Source of the DNA: Sphagnum compactum
Taxonomy: Eukaryota; Bryophyta; Sphagnopsida; Sphagnales
DNA length: 64,000 nucleotides
NCBI GenBank assembly: GCA_965153455.1
Contig: OZ234494.1
Coordinates: 25,597,354 to 25,661,353 of the forward strand
Direction: 5' to 3'
The translations under genes were made by a program, and so were the position numbers. The notes under the pieces were generated by a model. That model saw nothing but the letters and a program-made list of their open reading frames with translations. It was not told the origin of the DNA and did not search any database. Shown here one piece after another: positions 24,770-37,817 of this stretch; positions within the stretch are counted from its first letter, which is position 1, and each line of letters starts with the position of its first letter.

Positions 24770-25895
24770 GACATAAAGCTCATGCGACAACTTGAAGGTT
24801 TTTCATTTCCTAGCAATGAAAGGAAAGTTTGTCGCTTGTGTTTAAAGCATTGTACAGCCTTACATAGGCACCAAGGGCATAGTACTTTAAAATAAATACC
24901 TATTTTAAGTCTCAAGGATTGCAAAGAAGTAATGCAAATCATAGTATTTATTTTTTTCATGAAAATGAGAAAGTTGTCATATTAGTCCTTTATGTAGATG
25001 ACTTATTTTTGACCGGAAAACATTCAGAGAAGATTGTCTAATTAAGGGGACAACTATTGTTTGCCTTTGAAATGACTAATCTTGGATCCAATTGTTTATT
25101 TTTAACCGTAAAGTTTTTGCGTCTTCCAAAAAGGATAATAATTATTCAGAAGAGGTACATTAGAAAAATGTTATAAGAGTTTAATTTTATAGATTGTAAT
25201 TTTCACAAGGTATCGATGATTGAAAATTTTATAGATAATGAAATAGGTATTCCTATAGTAAATGTCACTTTTTATCAACGCATGGTGGGTAAGTTGATTT
25301 ATTTTACCAATACTTGCCCAAACTTGACGTTTGTAGTTTGAGTTGCACAAGTCGTCACATGGCCATTCCCTAAGAGGCCCATCTAGATGTAGTGAAACAT
25401 ATTTTCAAATATCTGAAGGGTATTATAGATTTTGAAATACTATACTTGAAAGGGTCTAGTAACTTGCTTGAGGGGCATACTAACGTGGATTGGGTAGGAG
25501 ATAGTGACAATTGACATTCAACCACAAGGTACGTGTTCATGATGATGATTAGTGTTGTCACATGGTGTTCGAAGAAGTAACCTACTATTACTCCTTCTTC
25601 AACAGCCGAATACTATGCTTTTATCGAAGGTGTTAAAGAATGTACTTGGGTACAAAGATTGTACAAAGAAATCCGAATTTCAAATTTTGAATCTACTGTG
25701 ATCTTTTGCGACAATCAGAATAGCATGAAAATTGTTACAAATCTTTTGTTTCATGTTCATACAAATCATATAAAAGTTCATTATCATTACATTTGTGAGA
25801 AATTAGAAAATGAAGAGGTTGAGTTGGTTCATGTTCCATCCCATAATCAACTTGTTGATGCCATGACTAAGCTTTTAGGAAGGTTAAAACTTTAA
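24770..25895 (+). pseudogene. Ty1/copia polymerase relic (reverse transcriptase to RNase H)
   Basis: Reading across frames gives, in order: MRQLEGF at 24,782, KALYSL followed by an APRA block, the reverse-transcriptase active site YVDDLFLTG at 24,991, then YQRMVGKLIY. Next come the RNase H landmarks STAEYYAF and CDNQN, and a C-terminal HTNHI...HVPSHNQLVDAMTK block ending at 25,895. At least five stops or frameshifts interrupt it, so it is dead. The gag, protease and integrase parts upstream are absent or unrecognisable. The order and final motif are those of plant copia elements. Confidence 0.9.
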
Positions 25896-25983
25896 AAGTT
25901 TATAGATGATCTTGGAGTTTGTAGTCTTTCTAAAACCAAACAAAAAGAGAAGATGACATGATGATCCTCTTGCTGGAACTAAT

Positions 25984-26250
25984 AGGGGGTGTTAAAATTA
26001 GAACCTTGTTTAATTAGGTGTTAATCCCATCAATGATTTTCCTTAGTTTATGATATGCTTACTAGATAAGATTAGATTTTTAATTGTTGCATTTTATGGT
26101 TGATTTTCTTCTTTATCCCTTTAGTTTTGCTTATTGTATTTAATGCACTCTATTTGTTGCTCTCTAACCCTCTTATTAAATGGGGTTCATTTTTATTTGT
26201 TCTATATTCCATGGTATGATCTGTCAATACAATATTTTGCATTTCTCATT
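25984..26250 (+). mobile_element. Polypurine tract and probable 3' LTR of the copia relic
   Basis: About 90 bp after the RNase H stop, aatagggggtgtta has the form of a copia polypurine tract followed by an LTR start (TGTTA at 25,990). The following 250 bp contains TATA-like and promoter-like AT-rich sequence. The 3' end near 26,250 (tttctca) is a guess because no second LTR or target duplication is available. Confidence 0.5.
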
Positions 26251-26259
26251 TTTTCTATA

Positions 26260-29200
26260 GTTGGGTCATGTGATGTTTGCTTACAAATAAGGAATATTTG
26301 TCATTAGCCACATGGATGTTTCCAACAATTGACTCAATGCATGTATTGCCATGGTTTTCAATATCCACGGATTTCATCATATATGCCCAACCTTCCAAAT
26401 CATTAAACTCCATTTTGGTGGTGGTGAAATGCTCGATATATATGACATTTTGTTATTTGTACTAAAACAATAACTAGCAAAATAAAGACTTTGATATTTT
26501 TAAAATCATGTTTTCCAATATCATGTTTTCCATAAGTATTTTCAATCATGGAATTTATTTTGCATCTACATTTTGGAATATGTTTTTTTGAACCATTAGG
26601 TGTGAAGGTCAAATGATCTTTAGCTTTCCATCCTTAAACAAATGAACAAATAGAAGCACAATGATCAAGCTTTGGAGTACAATATTTACAATGCACAACC
26701 AATTATCTTCAATATGATTATTTAGGCATCTTGTCCATGGTATGTAGGATTTGCACATAATAATGCAATGCATATGTTAAAAATTAAACAAATTTAGTTG
26801 CAAATCATGATTTATACTAATGTTGTCTACTTTTTTAATTTCAAAAGGAACCTTCAATTTTGATTTTAACATTTTTTTGGTTTTTGTGAAACTTTTAATT
26901 TGATATTGAAATTAGTTTTCTGGATTTAAAAAACTTGTGCTTCTAGTAATTTGCAAAAAAATTTAAAGCTAATTCAATTTAAGACCAAGTTTGGTTCCAT
27001 CTTCATTACACATGACTAACCCAAATTTTTGGTGTAGTACTAGTTTGTTCCAATAGTGCACACAATTCAAAATAGAAATTATGTAATGTTAATTATGTAT
27101 AACCAATCAAATTGCAATAATTTGCATAAAATGTCAAGCCAAGCTTATAGTTTTCTTTTATGAAATTGTATTTATGTACCCAAAGAACTAACTAAACCCA
27201 TTAAAATGGGGTAACACCTTTGGTGTAGGTTATAATTCAATTTTGTAGAAAGGTCAATTCATTCATCAAGTTTTAATGGTGGTTCCAAGATAATTTGACA
27301 CCTTTTGTTTAAAGACCCTATAGGTTGACTTGTAATTAAAACCTTAACCTACCTAAATCCCAAAACCTACCAACATTATTTTATGCCTTATAGTTGGAAG
27401 GTGGGCCGCATGTGGTTGCCAAACATGTAGACATCAATTGTGTCTCATCTTGAAGGTGCACAAAAATAATATAAGTAAAATGTTGATGAATAATCATAAA
27501 TACTAATAAAAACTTCAATATTAAATACCAAGTTAAACTTTGCTAATATATATCAAGAACATGCAAACTTTCAAACATTTATTAGATATTTATGATTAAA
27601 TATTAAATAATATAATATCATTTTACTTATTAATACTTAATTATTTAGTCTAATTCATTAATTCATAATAATCAAATAAATTATGCACTAATTAATATTT
27701 AATATTTTAAAATTGATTACAATTATTTTTTACTAAATGTGAATACGTATTTGGGTAGAACACACAATTATCAAATAATTGATTATCTGAATTTTTTTAT
27801 TGATGATTAATTATTTGAAATTAAATTTTTATGAATTGGCTTAATTTTAAAATAAAATAGTTATTTAATTATTTTTAAATTAATTATTTGGGTGAATTAA
27901 AAAATTAATTTTCCGAATTAGATTGATTATTCAGATTAAATAATAAATATTAATTAATACACAATAGTTAATAAGGTATTGAAAAAATAATTTATTATTA
28001 AATATTAAGGACTAAATATGAATTTGTTTAGTTATTAACTTATTAATAGTTGAACAATAATCACAAAATTGTGGAAAAATAGTACTTCTATAATGGCAAC
28101 ATAATGACATAACTAATTATATCAATGGGAATCATAGTTGACAACTAATTGCAAATGTCATATTTAATGGCAGTGGAAATGTGTACACATGCCATGATTA
28201 TTTGTATCGAAGTTGTATACTAGTTGTTAATTGGGTGCTACATTTACACTAATTATAATGTAGTTGTCACTCGCAACTAAAGTGTAACTTACCAAAAAGT
28301 CAAACATGATTGACTACATCCACATGTATGATGTGTACATTGCATTGTATAAATGTTCATTTACAACTGAATTGCAAGTATAATACAATTCGTTGATTTT
28401 CTAATGTGACATTTTATTTATTAATTGTTCATATTTCCATGCTTTAATTGTAGTGTAGTTGTATATTAGTTGTTTTGGAGCTTTAGTTGTAAAGCAATGT
28501 GATTCCAATAGACATGATTTCTCATAGTGCATGTCCAAAGTTTCCATGCTTGGAATAAAATCATATTAAAGTATTTTTTAAATACCTTGTGACATTGTTT
28601 TAGATTATTGTAAATGAGTGTGATTTGACATAGGTTTAAGTTTGTTTTTGCATTCATTGAAAATTATTTGGTCATGGTATTCTTTCAATTGACTTTCGCA
28701 ACTAACATGGTTGCAACACAAGTGTTGACAAACAAATCAAAAGACTTTTGATGATGATGATGATGCCCACATTTGTTTGCCAAGGGAAGAGCTCAAAATG
28801 GCAAGGCCAATTTTTTGTTTATGATGTTAATGTTGCATCGAGGACTTAAAACATCCTCTTCCCTTGACACCATCAAGTAGTTCTTGAAAGCCCTCTTGAT
28901 CATTTGCAATGTAGATGTTTTATGCTTTGGTTACAAGCTTTTATCTTCTTTTTGTTTCTCCTATTGAAATTATGTTCATTTAATAAACATGTTTAATCAA
29001 GTAGTGACTACTTAAGTCATGGCATAAGTCATCCACATTTGCCAATGGAGCTACAACAATATTGGCTGAACCATAGTTACTGAAGATGTGGTGGAGGTGC
29101 TAGAGTGGGATAGCTGGTTATGCATGATTTTGCATAATAATTATGAAGAACTGAAACAATATCTGGTGCATTTTCCAAACATACTTTATCATCATAGACA

Positions 29201-29340
29201 CAACTATAAAACTTTTCCTCTCAAAATGAGACAAATAACAAATTACATAACAACTGCATGAACCTGCTATGTTAGCAGATCCAAAACCATTTTGTTGGCA
29301 AGTGATGATGATTCGGTAGATCATATTCAGGAGGGTTGTG
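26260..29340. other. Very AT-rich stretch, no gene seen
   Basis: It includes 27,480-28,050, one of the most AT-rich parts of the window (taattaattattt-type sequence). No gene, terminal repeat or array could be supported. Confidence 0.6.
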
Positions 29341-29351
29341 TAAATTTTTTT

Positions 29352-29450
29352 GATATCTATCTTGATGTTGGTGTGGTACATAGGGTGAGTGGGTGTATAG
29401 GGAACAGCATGGGTAGATGTGTAGGGTACATTGACATCAAGATAGATATC
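29352..29450. repeat. Short inverted repeat (17-bp perfect arms)
   Basis: gatatctatcttgatgt at 29,352-29,368 is exactly mirrored by acatcaagatagatatc at 29,434-29,450, with 65 nt between. The loop contains tggtgtggtacat / gtagggtaca echoes. It could be a tiny foldback element. Confidence 0.7.
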
Positions 29451-29829
29451 AACTCCTTACATATCCATTGAAGATGAAGGCATTCCTAACCTTAAGAAGA
29501 TCTTAGACTTGGATGCGAGAGTTTAGTTGTGATGATGATGATTAGCTATGCTTTCAGAAGTCACATGGAATTCTCAGCAGGGAAGCAGTTGGGCGATGGC
29601 CCATTGAAGACTCATTGGTCCATCTAGTGCATACTGCCTGTGTATACCAAATGGAATCCTACTGAAGTGGATTAATGTCGACTCGGAATGTAGGGCCCTA
29701 TTTTGAGCCATACCTCAAAGAGGTTGGCCTAATGGGACTTGTGGCACCCCATGGCAACCAAAAGTGAGAAACCAAATTTCAGTAATTTTTTAAAAAGTTG
29801 AAGTTGGAAGAATCTTTTGGTGGCTTAAT

Positions 29830-29850
29830 CCCCCCCCCCCCGCCCCCCCC
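29830..29850. repeat. Poly-C tract interrupted by one G
   Basis: Twelve C, one G, then eight C, followed by a CT-rich tail. Confidence 0.9.
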
Positions 29851-30126
29851 TTCCCTCCCCAAACATAAAATTATGACCCTTACGACTAAAGAGGTTTCTT
29901 ATTGTCTGTTCTTTGATTAAATTTGGGTTTACTTTAAGGACAATGGCTTTTGAGCCATGTCTCATGGGACTTACCATGGTCTCATGCAAAAAGTGGGGCA
30001 CCATGAAATTTTATAGGCCATTGTCCAACCGCTCAAGTGCAAATTGACCCTTAGCTTGAAGGGCATTTTGCAACAAGAATTGCGTGTATAAAGGTATCTG
30101 ATAACATTGTAGCTTAACACGCCTTG

Positions 30127-30316
30127 GGTGAACCAGCACCCACATTGGAACCAGGGTAAAATCCCAAATTTCATTTAATTTATGTCTAAATGTTACAAAT
30201 ATCCCAAGCTAAGACTAAATTATTAGGCTCTCTGAGTTTAAATCTAACGTTTGGTGGGCTTCATACGAGACCTCACTCAAAAAGGTGAAGGTACCAAAGT
30301 GGGTGCTGGTTCACCC
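30127..30316. mobile_element. Foldback MITE with GGGTGAACCAGCACCCAC ends
   Basis: The left terminus gggtgaaccagcacccac is mirrored at the right by gtgggtgctggttcaccc, with further pairing (ttggaacc / ggtaccaa) inside, giving arms of about 25 bp. The 190-bp element has no coding potential. A truncated relative is at 16,790-16,970. Target duplication is not obvious. Confidence 0.65.
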
Positions 30317-30499
30317 TGCTAGCTTATTGCAGGTAATTTGCATGCCCAATGTTGTGGTGTTAATAAATTGGATTTCACTTCAGAATATTTTTCTTTTAAT
30401 AATGTTGATAACTTTTTTGTTTTTCAGACAAGCCAAAAATTCCAAATTTAAGATGAAAGAATAGATGTTAAACCGTCACATAATTATGAAGCAATTTGA

Positions 30500-31530
30500 T
30501 GCTGAGTTGATAATTATGGCCTGACTGAATATCCCACTACCGCGTTGCGGGCAGATCAGATCGGGGAGCAGGACGTTAAACACCCCTACGAACTTTGCGA
30601 GCTGGGCTCTCTCAGAGACCATACCCTGACTGCATCACCATGGATCAAACAGCACTACCAATAATGAGCACTTTTACAAAGCTGGCCGGCAATTAGTAGG
30701 GGACTCCTCAAGGACAAACAGTATAAAATTTTTAAGAGAAAAATTACAAAAAGAAAAAACCTCGCCGATCTGATCCGCCGTCGTCCACTGGCGGATCCGC
30801 AACAGTCGGGACCTGGCGTTGCCTTGACGTACTGGTGCACGATGGCGCCATTCCGCTGCCAAAAATGGACAAGCTCACGGTGGTGTGGATTGAACGTCTT
30901 CGTCTAGTCGGCCCGTCTAGTCTACATGCCATGACTCCTATGAGATCAAATATGCATCCAGTTTTAGACAACCCATTCATGAGGCTACTTCGAAATTATT
31001 ACATACACCCGACTAGACACACCCCCCCCCTCTAATAAACTTCTAATTCAGCACCGTAGCCCGGAAGGCGCTAGTGCTAGCGGCTAGACTGTTAACGTGA
31101 TGAGAAGCTGCTCGAGTGTCTAATAAGCGTGTGGTGGTTTCAATGCCACACGGTCGGCTTGAATTTAGGAGCTGATTCAAAATGAGGGAGCTTGCAGCAA
31201 GCAAGCAAGATCGCAATTAGGGCAGATCGGTAGAGATTGATTCACTAGGTCTGACACACCGGCCGGCCGGTGTTAAGACTTTTACAAAAGCGGCGTCTAA
31301 ACGTGGTTAACCTGGTGCCGCTTGTCTCCTGAAAACCGACAGGTACAAAAGGCATCCACGACCATCTGTCTGTATTCTTGTCAGCTTCCAAATTATATAC
31401 TCTTACATGCTTCTTCTTCTGCTTCTTCTTTTTTAGCATCTGCGATGTCGAGTCACGAGTCACGACCAGTGGTGAAGAAGATTCCGTTCAGCAGGTCTAC
31501 ATGCATTGCTGCGCAGCAAGAAGCTACTTA
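30500..31530. other. G+C-rich block of unknown nature
   Basis: Composition rises sharply here (ccgcgttgcgggcagatcag, ccgccgtcgtccactggcgg, ccggccggccgg). Short open frames occur on both strands but none is recognisable. A tRNA-like pair of words (ggcgctagtgctagcggc near 31,066 and ggtttcaatgcc near 31,136) might be decayed pol III A and B boxes. It may be a first exon and promoter, a SINE, or transferred DNA; I cannot decide. Confidence 0.35.
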
Positions 31531-31857
31531 GAGCATGCCCAACGGTAGCAGACCTCTATGAGTATTTAACACATCCAATGCGCACTGCTTAGTTTCTCCC
31601 CTATCCTCACCCATGAACCTGAAAAGTTGTTCTGTACAAAGTGAGAGACTATTTAACTCTCACCATCTGGGCCAATCATTGCAGTTGCCAATGAGAAATA
31701 GTCATTTATTGCTGAGAAACAGTCATTTCCTGTTACTAGCGCTCTACGAAGGCCCTGGTAAGATGTGCATTTTTCCAGGCCCCAAGCAACATCACAGTGA
31801 ATTTCTGCAAATCTTCATCCAGCAAGTACTTACAATACAGGGGCGTTGGGCATTTTC
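31531..31857 (+). mobile_element. GAGCATGCCC-ended MITE, copy 1
   Basis: It starts gagcatgcccaacgg and ends with the imperfect mirror cgttgggcattttc. The body aligns through several blocks with 37,818-38,105: catccaa, gagagac..tttaa..tcacca, cacttccttttactagc-type, and tacgaggcc. Ends of the form GAGCAT-TCCAAC are common in plant MITEs. The open frame inside is not a gene. Confidence 0.6.
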
Positions 31858-32415
31858 GTATTACCGGGGCTCTTAATACTATAGGGGGCCCTGATCATTC
31901 TCGGTCAAGGTAATAAATTCTGTTTGTAAAACTTACACATACCAGTCATGAATTTGGGCGTCATTTTTGTTATAGGTATGTAAACTACCCCCCTGGCACG
32001 TCTATCACCGACTGATGAAGGATGCTGCAACGTGCTGCAATTTGGGAAGGACGCGCATCAATGATCAGATCATCATAGAAACAAGTAGTCACGAGTTTTC
32101 CTTCTACTGATCTCCCTAGAAACGCGCTCCCCACACTATCTACTTGTGTGGACTGTGTTGGCATCGGCAAGCATTTGGAACTCCGGGTATGACAAAAGAT
32201 GCACAAAGCAAGCCGCCACGGTAAAAACACATTTTGTTGTATTCCTATCCTATAGCAATCACAGTAGTGAGCTAAGTTATTGAATTATGGAACTTGCCAA
32301 GTACAGGCCATTGTGCTGGGTAAGGTGCTGTGCCAGGTAATGTGGATGTGAGGAACTTGGGCAAGCCATTTAATTTCCTAATGGGCAGTGAAACAAGCTC
32401 AATGGCCTATACAGC

Positions 32416-32693
32416 GCACATTCCATAATGGAATGATTTTCATAATTTCCGTGCAATGGGTATGTGTGGATTTTGAATTATGGTTAGGTCAGGTAGACCC
32501 AAGAAGTCTACCTGTCTATTATGCCTTGTAAGGGGATTAAAAAGAGACAGAAAATGCACGTTCCATAATGTAATGGTTTTCATAATTTCCACAACGGGTA
32601 TGTGTGGATTTTGAGTTATGGGTAGGTCAGGTAGACCCAAGCAGACCTGTCCATTATGCCTTGGAATGGGATTAAAAAGAGACAGAAAATGCC
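32416..32693. repeat. Tandem duplication, 140-bp period, two copies
   Basis: Unit one starts gcacattccataatgg at 32,416 and unit two gcacgttccataatg at 32,556. Both run through gtatgtgtggattttga, taggtcaggtagacccaag and gggattaaaaagagacag. Identity is high, so the duplication is fairly recent. The open frame across it on the minus strand is a repeat artefact. Confidence 0.85.
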
Positions 32694-32699
32694 ACCTGA

Positions 32700-35280
32700 A
32701 AACCATGACATTCTAACTAGGAAGTAGTAACGATCCACCTGTATCTACATACCTAGTAAGCACCAAGTGCCTTACCTACTTACCTACCTTCATAGTAACC
32801 AGTTATAGTCCCTATCTATAATCACCCACTTGCACAGCTGTTAGGTAGGTAATGTGAGATGGAAGTAGGAGGGTTTAGTGGCTTGGTTACCAAGTTGTGG
32901 TTCATCCACAATTGATTCTCAACAAGTTTCTGGATGGTGCACTGGCTGATGCTGGGTCACACAATCTATATAGGAAATGGTAAAATGCATGACAGTTGGC
33001 CTGGTTTACTCTGGCAGACTCAACCTGGGGATCTTGTGGGTGCGCCCATTGGAATTGGGGTTTGACAAATAATGGTTATGTGTGATTCATGTTAATGAGT
33101 TGCGGCTGCAACCATATTCAAAATTACTTCTTCTTGTGATGGGCCTCTTTGATTGGCCATATAAAAACATTGTTCACAGTTTGCAATCTCCCAAAATAAA
33201 ATAATTGTAGTTTCCCTTTGGGTCCATTCACAGTTGAGATACCAAGAAAGGAAAAAAGGATTTAAGAATTTTTTAGAGTTATTTTTTATAAATAACATTT
33301 ACATGAAACAAACTTAAGTGAGAAAAATTGAATAGTCCAATATAAGATAATTCATGTGCTAAAGGTGATTTTTACAATCATACATAATTGTGTGAATTTT
33401 AGATTAATGCCAAAAATGCAAAAAATCCCATAAAATCTCAAAATGAATTTCAATGGACAATCAAACATGTTTTTTGATATGTTTATTTTTTTCACATGTG
33501 ACCTACATCTAAAGCTAGACATTTTGAACGCATTAAACATAATTTTTTTATCAAATGGTTTTTAAAATGAATCGCCTTGCAACTCTTTTTTTCAAAATTT
33601 CAAAACTTTGAAATTTTTGAATGATTTGATTTTTCATCAAGTTCATCCAATGAACATGTACTTTCATAAAAGGGGGCATGTTTTTGTTGTACAAAAAAAT
33701 TGAAATCAATTGTATGATTTTATGCTTTCTTTTTTATTATTTCTTTTAAAAAATGTACTTTAAACACTTGATTCTTTTAGTTTACAGGACTTAAAAGAAC
33801 ATTAACATAGTATCCAAATTATTTTTAAATATTTTTATTAATTTAAGAAGACATCATTTTATCTATTGACATACAACAATCCACTGCAATTATAATAATG
33901 TAAGACAAACAAAAATCCAAATTTGTCTTTTGTAGTTCTTTTTAAATTAGACACTCCTTTTTGGTACCCCGATTATGAATGGACCCCTTTACTCAAATAT
34001 AAGTTACAAGAGATACATCTTTGGTGTGGAATAAAGCGTGATGTTGTTGGGAACAACTTGGCGAACATATTGGGAGTTTCATTGGTGCATGTTGAGAACC
34101 ATATGGAAAACATGGGAACATCAAAATCTGAAAGATCATTACCCCCCTTTTATTGTTGTGGATGACCGTTTTTTCAATGCTCTGGCTTGCAATAAAAGTT
34201 TGTTGTTATGTCATGTTATTACATACTAGAATATTTGTTGATGTTCTATATTTTGCCCTATTTTGTGAACAAAGACTTTTAGGGGTGAAAGTTCACCAAA
34301 TTTTCATCTTGACAATGATGTTGTGACTTCCACAAAGGAATCTAAATGGCAGAATTGTGGAATTTCATCAATGTGAAAAAAATGCAAAAACTAGTTGCTC
34401 ATGTTATCATTTAGTGGATGACAAGTGTCTAAAGATGGGTGAACATGGAAATATTAACTTGTCAATTTTTGTCAATTTGATGTTAGGAACTTTGCTACAA
34501 GTGCATATTTGTGAATAGATTGTCAAGACAATGATGTCCACCTAGTCACTTGGATTGGCATGATCAAGATTGTTGAAATTGCCAGTGTTCCATCTTAGTC
34601 TTTCATTTTCACTAAGGAAATAAGTTCTAGGTTAAAAGGTTGAATTTGATTCATAATTCATGTGCATCAAACAAGTGACAATGTCCATTGTTACATATTC
34701 CCAAGATGATCAACATACTTGTAACTTATGAGCAAAAATATTTAACTTATAAGACGATGAGATTGGATTCTTTGAATAAACTTAACCTTTCAATCCATAA
34801 TTTTAAAAATTGTTCATTCTGATGCCCATACAAAGTTCATTGCTCACAAGTACAAATCACACCACATCATGCATGCAATCCCAATTTTGTTTCAAATTAA
34901 TTTGGGAAAGTTAGATTTTTTTATATTGCATTTGTTTTGCCAAACACGTTGTGCATTATGAATGATTCCAAGTTCAATGTCGATTTTCAAATCTTATCAT
35001 GCATTGATGATTGAAGATGGAAGGGGTGATTGATGCTTAGAAAAAGCCTCCAAGACCTTAGTTTAAATTGTGATTTAAAAATTTCTATCTTGCAAGTTGT
35101 TCCTACACAAGGTCTTGTTTAGGTCTAAGGTTTATGTTTTTCCCCTTGAGTTAAGTTATTTCCTTGGAGTCCTCTCCCCCACAATTGCATGGGGTTATTC
35201 ATAATAGTCTTCTTTTGTCAAATAGGTTCTAGTTACAAAAAATGGGATAGATTTGGAACAAGATTGAAATTCAAAATCAA
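32700..35280. other. AT-rich stretch, no gene supported
   Basis: Starts with a cctacctacc-rich patch (32,730-32,860) resembling the 6.1-6.6 kb tract. A short plus-strand frame near 33,923-34,165 is tryptophan-rich but unrecognised. Confidence 0.5.
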
Positions 35281-35290
35281 CTTTTGATAA

Positions 35291-35831
35291 ATGAATGTTA
35301 AAATTTGGTATAAAATTTTAAAATGTTTGGGTAGCGTGATTACTATGCGCAAAGTTCATAATAAATGGCAATGTTCTAGGGACATTGATGAGGTGCAAAG
35401 TGTATTTGACATTCAATGGCAAGATGAAGCTTCAAGAAGGCATGAAGTTGCTTATAATATTCTAAAGGTGAAATTTGAGGAGTTTTATCAAAATAAGAAA
35501 TTTACACATGTGAAAAAATGAGGTTAGATGTGTCCAAATCTATCGTGATTCTACCCTCCAACGGGTTGTCCATGTTTGGTGTTTAGCAAGGAAAAAAACT
35601 TTAAATAGTTGTCGTTATATATTTGATAGGGGTTTGTCACATGTGTTATTTCACAAATCCAATTTCAATTTGATCCTTTTGTGTGATTGGTCTCAATTTC
35701 ATGACAAATTAGACAAACTTGGCTATTCATACCTTCTCAATTTTACTCATAGTGCATTGTTTTCTAAAGGTAAATTTCATAATTGTTGCAAAAATATTTT
35801 CCTAACGTTCCAAAGAAGCATTTCAAACTAA
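35291..35831 (+). pseudogene. Possible decayed coding segment, unrecognised
   Basis: Two plus-strand frames in different phases (35,291-35,521 and 35,634-35,831), plus the frames between them, read as plausible protein. Stretches include KWQCSRDIDEVQSV, EASRRHEVAYNILKVKFEEF and LCDWSQFHDKLDKLGYSYLL. The tryptophan- and charge-rich composition differs from the surrounding chance frames, but no family is recognised. A transposon-encoded protein is the likeliest origin. Confidence 0.25.
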
Positions 35832-35839
35832 CTAGCTAG

Positions 35840-37815
35840 GCAATTTTTATGTTGAGGCCATTCAAAACAACATATTGTACAAGTAACATTCATTATTTTT
35901 TTGAAATGATATTGGACAATGCTACAAACTAAAATGTTACATCCAACTTGGAATTCTTGATTGGTGTTGAGATGTTGACACAATTACGAGCCTTGTTTGC
36001 ATCGTCCATATTTTAAAATGCAATGAAAAACTTAGAAGTCAAAGTAGCACATGCAGCCTTTGTCATTGAAAGCAATCAAGTTTTGTCAAACTAAGTTACA
36101 CAATATGTCTATGGAATATTTGATCATTACCTTCACATGTGAAGAGTGTTTTGATCTTTAAGGAAGATGGGGGATGTTGAACAATTGGTGAGTGAGGTGT
36201 TTGGTGCATTTGACCTTGATGTGTACAAATCCAATGTGTTCAAGATGGTCATGGAAAATAATGCCAAAAATGTTTGGGGCCCTTTAACCAAAACGTGAAA
36301 GATGATAATTGATTTTGTTATTTTTTTTCTCACAATGCCTTGGAATATATCAAATTGAAAAATGGATAAAGTACACTAAGGCAGACCACAACCATCAGTT
36401 GAAAGTTCGTATCTACTGTGTTTTCAGGCCCAATATATTGGGCTCAAAATAAAAGCCTTTAAATGATATTAAAATCAACAATTTTTTTCATGCCTAAGTT
36501 CAAGCCACCCCACTTTAGAGCTATTTAAAAGCATTTAAAAAATTATTGGTTTTGAAAAATATCAATTTAGGTATCTAAATTGACTTAATAATATGTTACC
36601 ATTTTGATAGAATATTTTTTTTCCAATATGATTTTTGACCTTAAGTGTTATAGACCTTGAAAGTTTTATATTCCAAAGTTGAGTACATTATCCAAATTTC
36701 ATTATAAACAATAAGTCCATAATCATGATTATGGATCTTGACATGTATGACTTGCCTCAATTGTAAAAATCCACTCTTGATGGAATATTAATGATTTTAG
36801 TAGAATTATTTCAAATGTCAAAGGATTAAGAATGACTTGAACCCCTTTCTTATATTCCTCATAATACATTGGGTTTTATGGAACAATATTTGTCAACCTC
36901 AACAAAACTACAATTTTGACATTCACAAAATTCACTATAGTGTGTTTTTATCTCTAACATCGCCATGGTTCAAGTGTTGGGTTGAATGGAGGATGGGTAA
37001 ACCAACTGAAGCAATAGCTCAAAGCCTTGGAGTTGCATAAATTGTCCAGTTAGAGTTCCACTTGCAACAAAAGGCAAACTTGCATGGATCTAGAAATCTA
37101 CATAGTTCATGTAGCTGTGGCCACCTGCTTTGGTAACCCACTGCCCAACACACTTGCTTTGTTCTGTTGGCCAGTTCTAGAGGTCCAGAAGATTCTTTAA
37201 CTGGAATTGGAACTACACCATACAAGTGGCCTCCTGTTGGATCTGAAACTGGATCCACAATCAGGTTGTAGGCCCTTTTTAGACAAGTTGAGGTCCTCTG
37301 GGCAAAGCAATTAGGTACTTTTTTCTTGGTAGGCCCTTTTGGCCAAAAGTATACCCTAGCTTTTAAAAAGGTAGCCACTTTTAACCAGTTTTGTTTCCTT
37401 TTTTTCCTTTTTCTTGTTTTTTAAAAATTTCTATTTTCTAATGCTGTGTCCTATGTGAGCATCCCAAGTCTAGGGATTTAGTATTAAATGGTGACAGGTT
37501 TCTAGAACCTGTCTGTCCAAAAAGTAAAATGCTGGTACAAAAAAATACACCCCCCCCCTCTTCTAAAATGAAAGTGGAATGGAGTAAAAAAATTCAATTT
37601 ATTTTCTAAAATTTGGTGATTCTCTCCCCCACTCCCCCCTTTCCTCTTCTCGCAAAATCAAAGAATATGTGACAAGAATATTCCTCTTTTCATTTTTATT
37701 TTTTTCATTTTGCACAGAAAAAATGGCTGCTTTTAAGTAGTTATACAAAACTCATAGTACACAATATTTTTATAATGAGCTGTGTGTAATGTAAGTAGAC
37801 CAAGCAATGGGGTGT
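35840..37815. other. AT-rich stretch, no gene supported
   Basis: The 119-codon minus-strand frame at 37,019-37,378 has no start codon other than TTG and matches nothing I know. A cccccccc run lies at about 37,550. Confidence 0.5.
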
Positions 37816-37817
37816 TA

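Noticed and set aside
37019-37378. 119-codon minus-strand frame
   Set aside because: No ATG at its start, no recognised domain, no neighbouring exon pattern.
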